Both the position numbers and the translations under genes were made by a program. Shown in pieces: positions 47,629 to 59,789 of a stretch of 64,000 bases of DNA (its first letter is position 1; every line of letters starts with the position of its first letter). The DNA is from Hericium rajendrae. Its lineage: Eukaryota > Basidiomycota > Agaricomycetes > Russulales > Hericiaceae. The stretch spans positions 2,294,001-2,358,000 of the forward strand of contig CM065880.1 of assembly GCA_033439255.1 (NCBI GenBank), read 5' to 3'. The notes under the pieces were generated by a model that was not told the DNA's origin, ran no database searches, and was given only the letters and a program-made list of their open reading frames with translations.

Positions 47629-48168
47629 CAGTGAGCGACGGTGGCGGGGAACGAGCGGCGTGCGGCGGGAATGAGCGGCGTGCGGCGAGGAACGAGCATG
47701 TGCGGCGGAGAGCGAGCGGTATGCGGCGGGGAAGAGAGGCATGCGGCGTGCGGCAGGTGCAAGCGCATGCGAGCGAGCGTGGTAGCCGAGGTCGGGCGGC
47801 GTGCGTTGACGAGGTCGGGCGAGGCGGGCAGCAGCACGTGCGTAACCGAGGTTGGGCGGGACGGGCGGCGGCATGCGCGTAGCCGAGGTTGGGCGGGACG
47901 GGCGGCGGCATGCGTGTAGCCGAGGCGGGAAGCGCGCAGGGCGGTGGATGGTGCCGAGCGGAGCCGCTTGAGTAGGCGCGCTAAGCGCGCGTAGCGAGTA
48001 GTGTACGGCCCAGACTGTATTATATTTATAATGATTTTTTTTGGATTTATAATGAGCAATTTGAATGGTTCAGATTGGGTCCTGAACCCTCCCTTATTAT
48101 TGGTACAGTTTGCAACCTTCCCTCCTGTTATTACTGGTACAGGTTTATAATGGGTTACAAGGACGCCT
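47629..48168 (+). mobile_element. Right-end fragment of another element copy
   Basis: The sequence starts inside the element (GTGAGCGACGGTGGCGGG) and runs to a second complete right end, GGTTACAAGGACGCCT. It repeats the last 400-500 bp of the preceding copy but is closer to the reverse copy at 27224-27850. It abuts copy 2 directly. Confidence 0.7.
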
Positions 48169-48918
48169 CGTGCCCACGCACCAGCCCGAAGCCCGCGCTT
48201 CAGCACCGTCCCCGTGCGTCCCAGCCCTGAGCCCGCTCCACCCCGGCACCCGTGCGTGAATTCCACCCATGCACTCCACGTGCGGGAGCCATCGGCAGTG
48301 CGCGGCGGACGTGCGGTGAGCGTAGGGGATGGTGCGTGTGCGTGTACCAACCGCAGCGTGCATGCTCTGCAGCGGGCGTGCGGCGAACAGCGCGTGCAAC
48401 CTGCGTGCAGCGCATGCGTAACCGTGCGGCGAGAGTGGGAACGGTACGTGGTAGGCGCCGGGGAGCGAGAGGGAAAGCGCGCGTGAAAGCACCGGCGAGC
48501 GCGCGTGCAGCGCCAGCGAGCACGCGTGCAGCGCTGGCGAGCGCAAGGGAAAGCGCCGGTGAACGCGGGAGGAAGCACCGGCGAGCGCGGGAGGAAGCAC
48601 CGGCGAGCGCGAGGGGAAGCGCCGGCGAGCGCGAGGAAACACAAAGACAAGCGCCGGTGAGCGCGTGTGGAAGCGCCGGCAAGCCATAGGTAGTAATAGT
48701 AGCCGAGATCCTTAAGATCTCGGCCAATATGTTTTTTTAAGAATATAATATGTTTTTTTGATATGTTGTACTATGAAAAACATATTCTATGCAAAACATA
48801 TAAAGTTCCAAACATTGCATTTAGCCCGAAAATACTCTTTATAGTGTTACTGGTACAGTTGGAACCCTCCCTCCTATTATTACTGGTATAGGTTGCAACT
48901 GATCTACAGGGTCTGGTG
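48169..48918 (-). mobile_element. Left-end fragment of an element copy, reverse orientation
   Basis: Nearly identical to about 30520-31267 of copy 1, running from GC-rich interior (CACGCACCAGCCC) to the complete left terminus, which ends in GATCTACAGGGTCTGGTG at 48918. The first 3 kb of the element are missing. Confidence 0.75.
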
Positions 48919-50313
48919 TTGGGACATGATTGAGGTCCTCTATCATGGGGCACCTCTCTGGAGGTCTCTCATCGTCATACCCATTGGTATTGGCGTACAC
49001 GACAACCGAGATGTTCGGGAGATCTGGGTCAAAGGTGGGATGGCCGGTGTGATCGGAGAAGGGAGGATATCCTGATAAGTAGATGTCCCAGGCTAGGTTA
49101 TAAGAGATAAAACCGATGCGCATGCTCAGGGGATGGGGTGAGATGTGGCTATCAATGAATGTTGTGAGTGGGGCAAATTCGCCGGCCTGAGGGTGATCGC
49201 CGAGGATGAGGATATTGCAAGAGGGAGGTACAGTGATGTGCTTGATGACATGCGCCATGTGCAGGAATGATTTGTCCTGACATGTGAATTTTTGTAGAGA
49301 ACCGAATGTGACCACAGGCACGACGGGAGGAGGGGAGGGGAGAGGAGGGAAGCAGTGGGAGAGAAACAGCATTTGAAGGTTGGACATCTGACCGAGAGCT
49401 TCGAGCATCTCTCTAAAAGCGTTGACGCTGGGTGGAGCAACAGGAGGTGCCTCTTCAGATGCTACATAGTCCGATGGATGGTCAAAAATAATCTTGTGGT
49501 CAGGATCAATATTTAGCAGATCTGATCGGGTGGATTTATTATTAATGTGGAGATTGCTGAGACCACGTAGAATACTCCCGGACCACACCGGGACGACGCA
49601 ACGAAGCGTCATCTTACGTAGCAATGGAGCATGATTGTCGAAGAGGTCAGCGAGGAGCATATCGATACCTTGATAGGAGGACCATCTAGGGAGCGCATAA
49701 ATCACCGATTCAATCATCGGGGCTGGATGGGCCATGGATGGCCAGAGGTTTTGCATGCTGCTGACAAAAAAGTTTTGGAGGGAAAGGTCGCAGATGCGAT
49801 GGATTGTTCTGGAGAGCAGCTCGACAGTATCCAAGGTAGGGGGGTTTCATCTGGTGTAGGTGATAGAATAAGAGAGGGGCAGAGACCGGGACCGGATGAC
49901 CATTGCGTTTCGCAATGGCGTACGGAGTCCGTCGCTGATGGTAGTCCAGAGGCTTGGATCCTCGAGTGCCCTGGATCTCAAAGTGCGGCAGACATGGGTG
50001 ACATTGACCCACCCTAGGTCTTTGGGACCCGGCCGCTGGTTGGCAGCGAGAAAATGGACTATGCGCGTGCACACTTCGGTGGGGATGCAGATCAGGGGTG
50101 ATAATCTGTTTCACCGGGCACGAGCATCGAGGGTGAGGAGGAGTAGCTGGTTTAGCTCCTCATCAATGGCAGCTCGCTGCTGTTCTATATCAACTGGGTC
50201 AGGGTGTACAGGAATCCTGAAAGGGGATGCGAGTAGTCAGTAATCCAAACATTGATGGATGAAAGATCCCGCCGGACTTGCCTCAAGATCTGGAAACTTG
50301 ATCCGGTTGACAT
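48919..50313 (-). pseudogene. F-box gene truncated by the element cluster
   Basis: Starts MSTGSSFQILR at 50313; an intron beginning GCAAGT (GC-AG) ends at about 50220. The frame then runs without a shift to the element boundary at 48918: DPVDIEQQRAAIDEELNQLL, the F-box entry ICIPTEVCTRIVHFLAANQR, HVCRTLRSRALEDPSLWTTI, then LRR-like segments. Two in-frame TGA codons interrupt it, at 50111-50113 and 49847-49849. The 3' end is missing: the last host codons (LNHVPT) run directly into element sequence. The remaining 3' part is not recognisable beyond the cluster at 43.78 kb. A decayed member of the expanded basidiomycete F-box family. Confidence 0.7.
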
Positions 50314-51590
50314 GATGTATTTTCGGGTGACGGATACAGCAACAATAAGTAAGGGTAGTCATCGAGGCAGAGAAAAACTAACAAACGTGGACTATGGATG
50401 AGCAGTTTATAAACAGCTGGCCAGGGTGACAGGTGTGTGGCGTTATGACTACATTTGACCGGATTGACAGTTGCATGATGCGGCGGTGCATGAGAAGACC
50501 CCGTATAATTGGTATGGACTGGTATACAACCGGGGTCAATTTTTTTAAAGCCCGTGTCCGGACAGCCCAGTTGGAAGGCCCCGAATCCGTGCTGATGAAG
50601 CTTTGGTTCCAGCCTGATGTTGTACAATTTCGTCGGGATTGTGTACCTGATCCGCTGAAATTCAGATTTTCTCCCAATTTTTTCTCCTTGGCGGGAACCC
50701 TGCAGGCCCCCATGTCCGGACAGTAACCCAGCTTCCGGCAAGCTTGGGCCAATTTGTCTTCACTCTAACCTAGCTGATGTGGAGCACGTGCGGCTATAGC
50801 TTAACCTTACAAGACATCGACAGTGTTGGGGGTCTCTGGCAAATCCGCTGCATCGTCGTGGGCTCGGTTAGAAAGGATGTCGCACTGGATATCTAGACAG
50901 AGCCAATGCGAAGGTCCCATGGTGGGCATCATCATGTACCCGCTGAGAGATATCGAGATGGTGGTTCTTTCCGCACGCCTTTTCAGTTTCATTCTCTCTA
51001 AATTGCAAGGTTAGGGTCGTGTATGGACCAGGTGCGCTCTGTGGAAGTGGACATGATACACTCGCATATACATGGGAATACCTGGGTATCATAATCTGAG
51101 AAGACAGCACTATATCGAGGGAATGAGGCCGGAGTATGAACACGGTTTTACTCAGTACCCCCGCCAACCCATTGTGTCCCATTGACCTACCGCGAACCTA
51201 ACTTTGTCTCACCTTCGTGTCCCCATTGGAAATTTCTTACAATTTCCTAGTTCCTATTCTAAGATCCATACTTCCATACTGATATTCAATCGTTGGCGCT
51301 TAGCTGAACTCAGCACCAAAGCTATCATACATTTGACGAGCCTTCGCTTGCGTTTCTCTCACCCTGGGCATCCGGAGGGATGGTATATGAGGCACTCAAT
51401 AACTCTAATTGAGCTGTCCGAGATTCCAAGTCCCGCAACTCCCGGAGCAGGGACTCTCTCCGATCCGTTATCCACCTGATATGAGCTAGATAGCAAATGA
51501 ATATGGTTCCGAAAAAAAGTGAGAAAGAACCATACCACGAAGTGCACCTTTGATCCAGATAATCCGGGATTTCTCATCGACCGGTGCTCT
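50314..51590. other. Intergenic, TCCGGA-rich
   Basis: No gene is supported. Short CCGG-centred palindromes recur (TGTCCGGACA near 50560 and 50712). Similar CCGGAC-rich sequence lies at 40320-40375, next to the other divergent gene pair, which suggests shared transposon-end material. Confidence 0.35.
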
Positions 51591-52300
51591 CGGAGGTGGG
51601 GGTAGGAATTCGCTATTGGGAAGATCCTACGAAGAACATCAGCGAGATGTCTCTCAAATCTTCACCTGGCTCAACTCACCTGGCTGAGGGCCGCCAACAC
51701 CGATGCAGAATGTGGAACCGGGGTGCGTAAGCCATCCTCCATTTCAACATCCTGAGACGTCGGAACCTGCTCTTGAGAGGGCGGCACATCTCCGACATTG
51801 GACTCTGCATTGGCCAGGTCGGCAAGGGGGTGTCCGTCAGTATGCCCTGGCATTCCCCTGTCAGTTAACTCGGTGCGGACTGGAGGTAATGAATCGATGG
51901 TGCCATCTGTTTTACTACAATATGGTCAAACATCAAATGTCACACCGAAAACCTGATCTACATACGGTAAATTGTCCTGGCTCCCCTCCACTTCGGAGAA
52001 CTGATCACCCAACTCCATCATCAGGTTCTGAAGATTGTCAGTTGCCTCTCGCTGATGTCCAATGTGATCCCACGTACCATGCCTTCCTTCAACTGCCAGT
52101 CCGACTCCTGACTAAGCGGTGGCACACTGCTCAGCGCTGCATCCTGGCCACTCATGTCTCCGGCCACATTCTTCTCACCAACAAGCTCTGTGTCATGCGC
52201 CAAAGCTTGAAATCCTCGATGTGTGTTGATAGGCATCACCGCAAGGATTGTACGATTTATTCAACAATCGTCAGAAAGACACAAAGACCTATGTAATATG
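51591..52300 (-). CDS. Possible unknown gene, divergent from 52.7 kb gene
   Basis: Pieces with coding character read LPNSEFLPPPPRAPVDEKSR (about 51630-51560), then upstream GHTDGHPLADLANAESNVGD with a following EDGLRTPVPHSASVLAALSQ (51853-51671), and a 52.2-52.0 kb segment with LSQESDWQLKEGMVRGI. Stops separate them and the intron positions are not certain. It occupies the place held by the coiled-coil gene in the 38-41 kb pair, but no sequence match between the two is evident. Confidence 0.3.
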
Positions 52301-52724
52301 CGGCATACCCATATTACTTCCGGAGCTCACGACCAGAGTTGAGCAAAGGACGGTAGGCTGCAGGACGTGAGGACGAGGGGCGGAAGGGGAGATGGAAGCT
52401 GTGATAATGCGGAACCTCTCTTAACACCGCGTGTAACGGGCATGCACAAGGTAGGTCCGATCGGATTAGGGGTGTGGGGTTCCGGTCCGAAAATGACAAC
52501 ACAAACACGAATGATCCAGACCCACCGGACTATGCAACATCAGTCATCTGATCAATGGTGGCTTGAAACAAAATTTCAAACCTCTTGCGGTCCACACCTG
52601 CGATGACGTAACACATGACAATCACTGCATGGGTGACATGTTGGCAGTCCAATTGTGCATCTTGATCCCCTTCTGCATCACTCTCTCTCTCTCAGACTTT
52701 CATTCTTTCTTACCTCTGGCTGCT

Positions 52725-53730
52725 ATGGACAGTGTCAACGTTCTGAATGCCAGCTACTTGATCTTGTCGGTGCGTGTTGGGCTCGCACTTCATGCTGCTA
52801 GCAGAGCACCTGTTCGGTTGTCAGAGCATGCACGGCGTGCCTGGCAGACAGAATTCACAAAAGAAATGGTATGCTCTTTTCAATTCACTGGTCTCCACGT
52901 TGCTAAACTATGTTCAGGTCTCAGCAAAGAGGATCAGGGAGTCAGCCATGGAGGCAGGTGTCAGGGAAATGATGATGCTGACCCCCGGGTATATGCGCCA
53001 CACAGCCCGCTGCCTCAACTTCTTGCAGAGCCAGACGGACCCGGAGGGCTTATTCGATCTACGCCAGCTCGCAAGCTTTCTTGATCCTCAGGATCGCAAT
53101 TTGAACGTCAAGGCGTAAAATATGGATTTGGGCCTGCACTGGTGGGAGAACCGTAAGCTCGCTATTGTAATCTGCAAGGATGTAGCCTGACATTGTCCCT
53201 GATAGCAGAATTACTTGTCCCTGCACAGGATGCCGTCCGCTATTCGACTCCGGACTCCCTCGTTGATTGGTTTGTCAATTTGTGGTGCAGCAATGGGGAT
53301 GAGACAAATCAGGGAATGACTCCCCCCACCAGACCAGCCTGTGACGCTCCAGCAATGCAGTCATTGTCCGACCTGGGTATGCTCTCTGCCCGCATGTATC
53401 CCTTACAGTTTCCCCATATAATCAGTCTACTGACGATGTGCTTGTTCAGGCGAAGAGAGCGAGGAAACCGAGGAAAGCCAGTCAGGCCTCCCCCCCGGTG
53501 CCAAGATTGGCCCTCCTCGGTCACGCATGGTTCACAAGCTGCCCTATCATTCATTGGCCAGTTCCACGGAAAGTCAGGTTCTGCATCCCGATGTTGTTCT
53601 TGCATCACAATCTGCATCGACATTCGCATCTAGGGCGGTCGCGGTGGGTCATTCAATGCAGCGGTCTGGTCTTCGGCACACGCGAAGTACTCCGAAAACC
53701 GTCTCCGCCGCCCAAATTTGGCCTGTATAA
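52725..53730 (+). pseudogene. Second copy of the WWE-motif gene, with an in-frame stop
   Basis: Exons 52725-52868 (144 nt), 52918-53152, about 53209-53376 and 53450-53730 mirror the gene at 40555. It begins MDSVNVLNASY, keeps LHWWEN right before the third exon and ends in a Ser/Arg-rich tail (STFASRAVAVGHSMQRSGLR). A TAA at 53116-53118, just before the WWEN motif, breaks exon 2. All splice signals are otherwise normal. It lies about 0.8 kb from the end of the KDZ transposase gene and is convergent with it. Function unknown; passenger gene of the KDZ element is the leading idea. Confidence 0.55.
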
Positions 53731-54549
53731 TTGGCGGCACCAGCCCAGTAAGAAATCTTGGTACAACCCATACCTAACCGAGATTCCTTTTGTGGGTGGA
53801 TCTCCTTGTCCGATGATCCCCCCCTCCTGACAGTTGAGTTCTGGATAGCCATTTCGATGCAATGGCTGCGTGAAACACGGTGACCGCTGTGCTACCCAAG
53901 AGGGCCATCCAAATATCTGTATCGGTTGTGACATCCGTCGGGAGTGTTGCAGCCACAACACACCTCAGAATCGTAGGGCCCGGAATGCAGCACAACACCG
54001 GGGGAGGCATTCAGGATCCATATCCAAATCACAGCATCTGGCTGCCTCCCGCTCCTCGAGCGTTGCCGGCCCATCCCATCCCAGGAAGCCTGTGGCTAAC
54101 AAGGTCATTGTCAGTATGTGTGTACATATCATTCCCCTTCCTTCTAACATTGCTTGTAGAGATCCTGAAAGAACCCACACAAGGGCGCATTCAGGCCGCC
54201 AAACCCCCGTCAGAGGTTGATCTGCAAGCACTACTTGCGGAGATGTCTCGGGCGAGTTCAGCAGACCTGGAATTTGTGTGACGGTTTGTAGAGGGGGAGG
54301 CGCACCAGCAACTGCAGTGAGATGTACCCAAGGACAGCAAAAAAGGGAAGTCATGCTGCAACTAAATGTACACACAGTAGGACCGGGACTGGCTTGAGAT
54401 ACTGTGTTGTTCCTGATTCAATCCGACCTTCCGTGAGGCGTGCTCCATTTTTGGTCCAGCCATCTGCCTGAGAATAATATTACTTGTACAGTCATTCTTT
54501 TGTGATGTTTTTAATGCACATTCTTCGTCTCCAGGTTTGATACCACAAA
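53731..54549. other. Spacer between WWE-motif gene and KDZ transposase
   Basis: Short plus-strand frames (for example 53880-54281) lack start context and splice support. No gene is claimed. Confidence 0.35.
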
Positions 54550-57500
54550 TCAAAAAGGCATGAACATTGTTGAAGTACTATTGTGCCAATGCCTCTGCAA
54601 ATGCACTCTCTGCCTGATTGGCCATGCTAATCCAGAGTCCATCTGTCTGGAGGCATAGCTTTGGTGCCCTGGATCTGTGTTGTTGGCCTTCCATTTTCCC
54701 CACCGTTCTGCCCTCTTGGTGAAGTAATTGATCGTTCGTGCCATCTCCCTTGGAAGGGCTTCCCGCTCCGCACGCCATTGCTTCATCTGGGCCCGAGACC
54801 GTAGCCAGTGAACATGATAAACTACAATTCTCCATCAGTGACAGGGATCATGTTGAATGCAGCAGACCGGACCCACATTCCATTGTCCATTTACTGTCAT
54901 TCTCACCTTTCCGTCCCAGTCTCCAGAACCATGAAAGAGGTTCATTACGAGATCCCCGCATGCTTGAGTCAATGACAAATGTCTGCGCCCGTAAGTCCGA
55001 CCGGTGCAAGACCTTATAAGTCTTCAATGTGTCAGAATCTGCAAGCCCAAGGCTGTTTAGAGCACATCGTGCTCGGTTGTAGACACGGCACTGCTGTTGG
55101 ACAACCTTGTCCGTAGTCTCAATATCTGCCCAAGCCCTTGTCTGCTTTCGTTGTGATCTGCGGGCTGCCCACACCTTCATCCGGAACTGGAATGCCTTCT
55201 CGCTGAGAGCTATACGGAGCTGACTAAGTGCATCATTCATTTGCCCGATCCGAAGGTCAATTTCCTGTTCCAACATGCCGTGAAGTCCATGAGTAGTGGC
55301 CAGTGCCTTTCCCACAGTGGAGGGCAATGGAAGGGCAACGCGCTCTGGCGGAATTGCTGCATCGTCGTCGATGAGAGGTCTCGAATATTCAGTGCAGACG
55401 TCCTCCCATAGTTCATCGTATTCGGCGCCGTCATCGATCATCCATCCGATAGTGAATCCGGGGATCCAATCCTCGCCTTCGGACATGTAAGGCAGACTCC
55501 GCCATTCAAACTGATCAATTTGGGTCTGCAGCCGTCGTCGTCATTCTGCGATGGTGTTCTGCTGGTTTAATGTAGCAGTTTTACCAACGCTTCGGACGTA
55601 TGCTGCCAGCTGTAGCCTAGCATGACCATTGGCTCCGTCAGAATAAAGGAATGGTAAATCGGACAACGCACTGAGCCTCTTCTATCTTGAGTCCTGAGTG
55701 AATCCATGCAGCGCAACCACGAAGCCTGTCAGACTCCACTGCAGCCACAAGTCGGTTTTCCATTTCCGCTTTTCCTGGTACTGTCTATGACATTAGCAAT
55801 TGTTCTCCAGGCTGAGGATGGCTGGGAGCATATGTCCATCGATCTGCAGATCATATACATCCATTGCTTTTATATCCCATAAGCGGTTCTTCTGTGCAGT
55901 CTCTTCTATCTTCTTCCATCCATCATGGACGTCATCAGGCACTGTGTGATCAAAATCTGCGAATGCTGTCTCAGCAATCTCGAGACCTGTTGCTGACTTC
56001 TTCCACTTCTTGCACAATGACTTCACTGCTCCCGACTTTCAGTACTGGTCAGGGAGCTCATACAATGATCGAAACATGCATACCGCTGTGTACAAGCTTC
56101 TTCCAATTTGAGTCATTCATGTGATCATCCAAAATCTCCCTCCTGTGAGAGATAGACATCCCTCTCGTACTTCGTGAGATCTCGTTCAAAGGAGCCCACA
56201 ATGTCTCCAATATCTCCCCATCCACCTGGCGTGCGCCCGGAATGAACGTTGGTGAAAACCGAGCGAGGCATTCTTGCCGGTGACCGTGGATGTGGAAAAG
56301 ACCAATACCGGATATAATTTCCATGTCCGGAGGTAGTTCCAAAAATTCGCTCCGGTCCACACGTGAGTAGAAATTGACAAACCACTGGCAAGCGATGTCA
56401 TACAAGAGTCTCGCTGTAGTCAGACCTTGCGACTTGTACCCCAACCCTTGGCAGACGGAGTAATCCATATTGACTTGACTGCAGACTATCTGTCAGCACA
56501 ACATTATCTTTGTGGACTGACAGAGAGATACACCTACCGTTCACCCTTTTGAAAGTCCACTGTCGTGTGTGGTATAAATGCCCCATGCATGCAGGCAGCG
56601 GACCCCAAACCGGATGAGTATAAATTACTCTTCCGGGCATTGGCTTGATTCACCGCGCGGTGGTCATTGCATGTGGATCGCTGTTGCAGGCAAAACGGTT
56701 ACCGACCACATAATGCAATATGCTACTTAGTTGCACCTCTTGCCTGACCTCCCGATTGCTGCGGAGATGTTGATGGTATCTTTTGCTCTCGACCATGAAC
56801 CTGGTGCCATCGCTCAAAGCAAAATCGTTGTCCGGTCTTCTCATCTTCTCCAGCTGGGCAGTAAAGTTGCCATCCTGCATTTGTATACGTGCATCGAGGT
56901 CACTGAAAACCAGCAGTCAACGAAGAGAACTGGATGGGAAATAATGGACTCACAGTCGGTCTTCAAGCAGCATGTTTTCTCCTGGTTGAGGACATGTGGG
57001 ACAGAATAATGCCAAGTCTCCATTTCCTGGCATGTCAGTGCGATGACCGAAACCATGCCATCGCATATACTGCAGGTGCCTCCATACCCGCAGAGACCGC
57101 ATAAGTTCCCGATAACGGTCCTATGAGAATGTGTTAGTGCCAATGAGAGAACTGTTAAGGCATGCAATGCAACAGGAACCGAATCTGGAAAGGCAGGGTT
57201 GGTTAGTCGACGGAGCTTTCCGAAGAACTGGAAAAATGAGGTTTTGCATTCAAGATTGTCCAAACGACAGTCTTCTAACACCTGGAATGTGAACGCAGTC
57301 TGGGGCCGACAAAATGATGCTGGAAATAGATTGCTCCGAAGGAGTTGACGGTGCAGTGGTTCATCAGTAGAGCAATAGCAGTTCACCACTCCTAATTCGT
57401 GCACTCCGGACCGATCAACAATGGTCAGGATATGATCCGGTGTATCTTCGCTAGCATGGAGCCTCTGACTCCGGGCCTGACGTTCAGCCTCCGCCAAGGT

Positions 57501-59089
57501 ATCTTCCTCGTTGACATGCTCCCAATCGGTGTCTCCATCATCCTCATGGACATAATCATCGTCATCAAGGAGGCTCGCAGCTAGCGTACATGGCCGGTCC
57601 TTCTGGAAGACACCACATTCTATGGCTTCCTGTTCAGTCTTCGCCATGTAGGCAGAAGCACGTTGGAACTCGTCAAAGTGGATGGTAGGCACCGGACTTG
57701 GTGTCCTACAATTGGGCCCTGGTCCTCGGTGGTCATCGTTGGACTGAGCTCCATTATGTGAGCGTGTAGTCATCCTTCGGGTTGATGATAAGGGTGTGGG
57801 TGGTGATGGGGATGGTTGTCGGCTGTGATGAGGTCGTGTGATGAGGCGGCCGCGCATGGATTTGGAGGCAGCTGGTAGTGACTCAGCCTCAGATTCTGAA
57901 AGTACATCGGACACCAGCCCGGCTGATCGTCCAATATCCCCTGTGTCTCCATGAGTACTAGTGATGCGACAATTGGGGAGTAAATGCATGGATGTGGCTG
58001 GAGTATCAGTGTCAGAGTCATCAATGTGGGGTTCCTGGGAAGTCACAGTAGAAATGGTCCCTTCTTTCTCCTTCTGATGGCCTCTACCAACATGGACGGT
58101 CTCTAAGACTGACCGGATATGTGACCTGCTGGTGTTGCTGGTGGTAGTCGATTCACTTGGAGACGGCGGACAAGTCGTAGCAGCCCGTGACACAACTTCT
58201 GAATTACCGATCTCTGAGTACCCATCCTCTGAACCTGATAGGATGTCATTTGTGGCAGGGGGTGAAGGGCCTCAGGAGGAAGAACTTGATGGTGAACGGA
58301 ATGCTGTGAATGAATGGTTCGGGTCTTGAATAGAATGGCTGGATGGTCGAGGAGTCATCCCGGAAGAAACAGTCGTCCTGGATTCTGCACTATCTGAATC
58401 ATGGCCATTCCCAGCAATAGACGGACAGCGTGAGCCAGCATGTCCCAGATATATGAGAACGCTGAGTTCACTGAGCCAAGCCGGCTCATAATGCGTACCG
58501 GTCCATTTTTGAACACGGTGGAATGGCAAATGACTGTGGCACCTTTTACAACACTTTGCGCAGAATTGCGGACTGGAGAAGCAGTCCTTGCACCGCCATT
58601 CGGGTTTCCGTTTGCATTGCACTGTGGCGCATGTGTCCTCTCGGGCCTCACCCTGGAGAATCGTGTGAATGTAGTCATCTTCGGTGTCTGTCCATTCGGT
58701 CAGCCATGTTCGGTCTGTCTACATGAATGATATTAGGACAGAAATGAATTCCAAAGCTGGAGACGTACACGGGGTTTCCGTGGTTTAAGTGACTGGGCAT
58801 GATACAGCTCCCAGTCTTGCTCGGTCATGACCGGAGCTTCTGGGGAGACGTGTGCAGCTCCATCGGCCTTGGCTGTAGATCCTTGGCGGGTAGTCCGTGA
58901 CGAATCACCCTTTCTGTCAGCACGGGCACACTTTCCGCTTCCATTCCGGTCTGATGAGGCATCATCGGCCTCCTTGGTTTGCTTGGGTTGAGCCGCTGGC
59001 TGACTGACTTTCCGTGTTCCACGCCCAGTCTCAAGTTCTTCTTGTACGATGATCCGTATGCCACGGCCTTTCTTCACTCTGGGTGGCAT
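54550..59089 (-). CDS. KDZ-family transposase with N-terminal CxC2-type cysteine cluster
   Basis: A multi-exon minus-strand gene starting MPPRVKKGRG at 59089. Exon 1 is basic and disordered. Exon 2 (from about 58730) has the cysteine cluster CKDCFSSPQFCAKCCKRCH followed by HRVQKWTGTHYEPAWL, as in CxC2 domains fused to Kyakuja-Dileera-Zisupton transposases. An acidic Ser-rich linker leads to CYCSTDEPLHRQLLRSNLFP, then the catalytic region: NMDYSVCQGL, YDIACQWFVNFYSR, HIHGHRQECLARFS and DGEILETLWAPLNEIS. The C-terminus has VYNRARCALNSLG, SWFWRLGRKGE and MARTINYFTKRAERWGKW. The transposase would cut and paste the element. A TGA at 58272-58274 interrupts the linker, and more stops lie near 55500-55790, so this copy may be inactive or have unresolved introns. 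Confidence 0.8.
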
Positions 59090-59245
59090 CTATTAAAGCG
59101 GTAAAGAGGATATTGAGAAGAGGGAGCAAAGTCAGGCCAGCAACTGAAGAAAATGGTACTGAAGAACTGCAGACAGAGGAACAGCAGAGGAAGGGGATTG
59201 TGGGGACACAAGGAATCTCACAGCATTGGGGATAAGAATATGCTA

Positions 59246-59787
59246 TTACAATGAAAAAGGTAATGATGCGTGAGTCTGCGATGACTCGTCCGTTACGTCG
59301 GGTTCGGATGGGATGTTGAACTGACTGTCATTGCACCAGTCCGGTGCTTTGACGATCATGCGCTCGTGCACTGCATCTCTCATCCAAAATACATAACACA
59401 CCCTGTCCGGTTCACATTCTGGGACTGCATGGATTACCATTTTTGAGCAGACCACAGCTAGTGTCCCGGACCTGTATGCAAACCTCAGGTTGAGATTCTG
59501 GAGGTGCAGTTCTGCATCAGGATATGTGCCGATCGTCGCCAGGAGATCTGGCCATTCGGCGCGACCTCCCATATCTCTATGCAGCATGGTGGCCCGGTTA
59601 GAGATGATCAAGACACCACTAAATGCAGATGTCCAGTGGCACATCACTTCACGAAACTCCGGCATATCTCTGAGCCGTTCCAACGTGCATATGCCAGCCT
59701 CGTGTAATTCTGGGTATATGACCCCAAGAATTGCACTCATGATCGCGCCTGATTCCTGGAATGCTAGCAGCCATTCTTTTGCCCGCT
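59246..59787 (-). pseudogene. TET/JBP-like 2OG-Fe(II) dioxygenase, catalytic part, split by an insertion
   Basis: This is the 3' portion of the gene; its 5' portion is at 63587-64000. It reads QRAKEWLLAFQESGAIMSAI, then SAFSGVLIISNRATMLHRDM with the HxD iron ligands, EWPDLLATIGTY, then MVIHAVPECEPDRVCYVFWM with the distal His and the 2-oxoglutarate-binding Arg. This matches the TET/JBP dioxygenases that accompany KDZ transposons in Agaricomycetes and oxidise 5-methylcytosine or thymine. The KDZ gene starts 157 bp downstream in the same direction. The catalytic residues are intact; the break lies in an upstream position, at the first codons of an exon. Confidence 0.75.
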
Positions 59788-59789
59788 GG
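59782..59789. repeat. 8-bp target-site duplication CCCGCTGG (left copy)
   Basis: CCCGCTGG precedes the element start CACCAGATCC and is repeated exactly at 63587-63594 after the right end GACGCCT. Confidence 0.9.
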
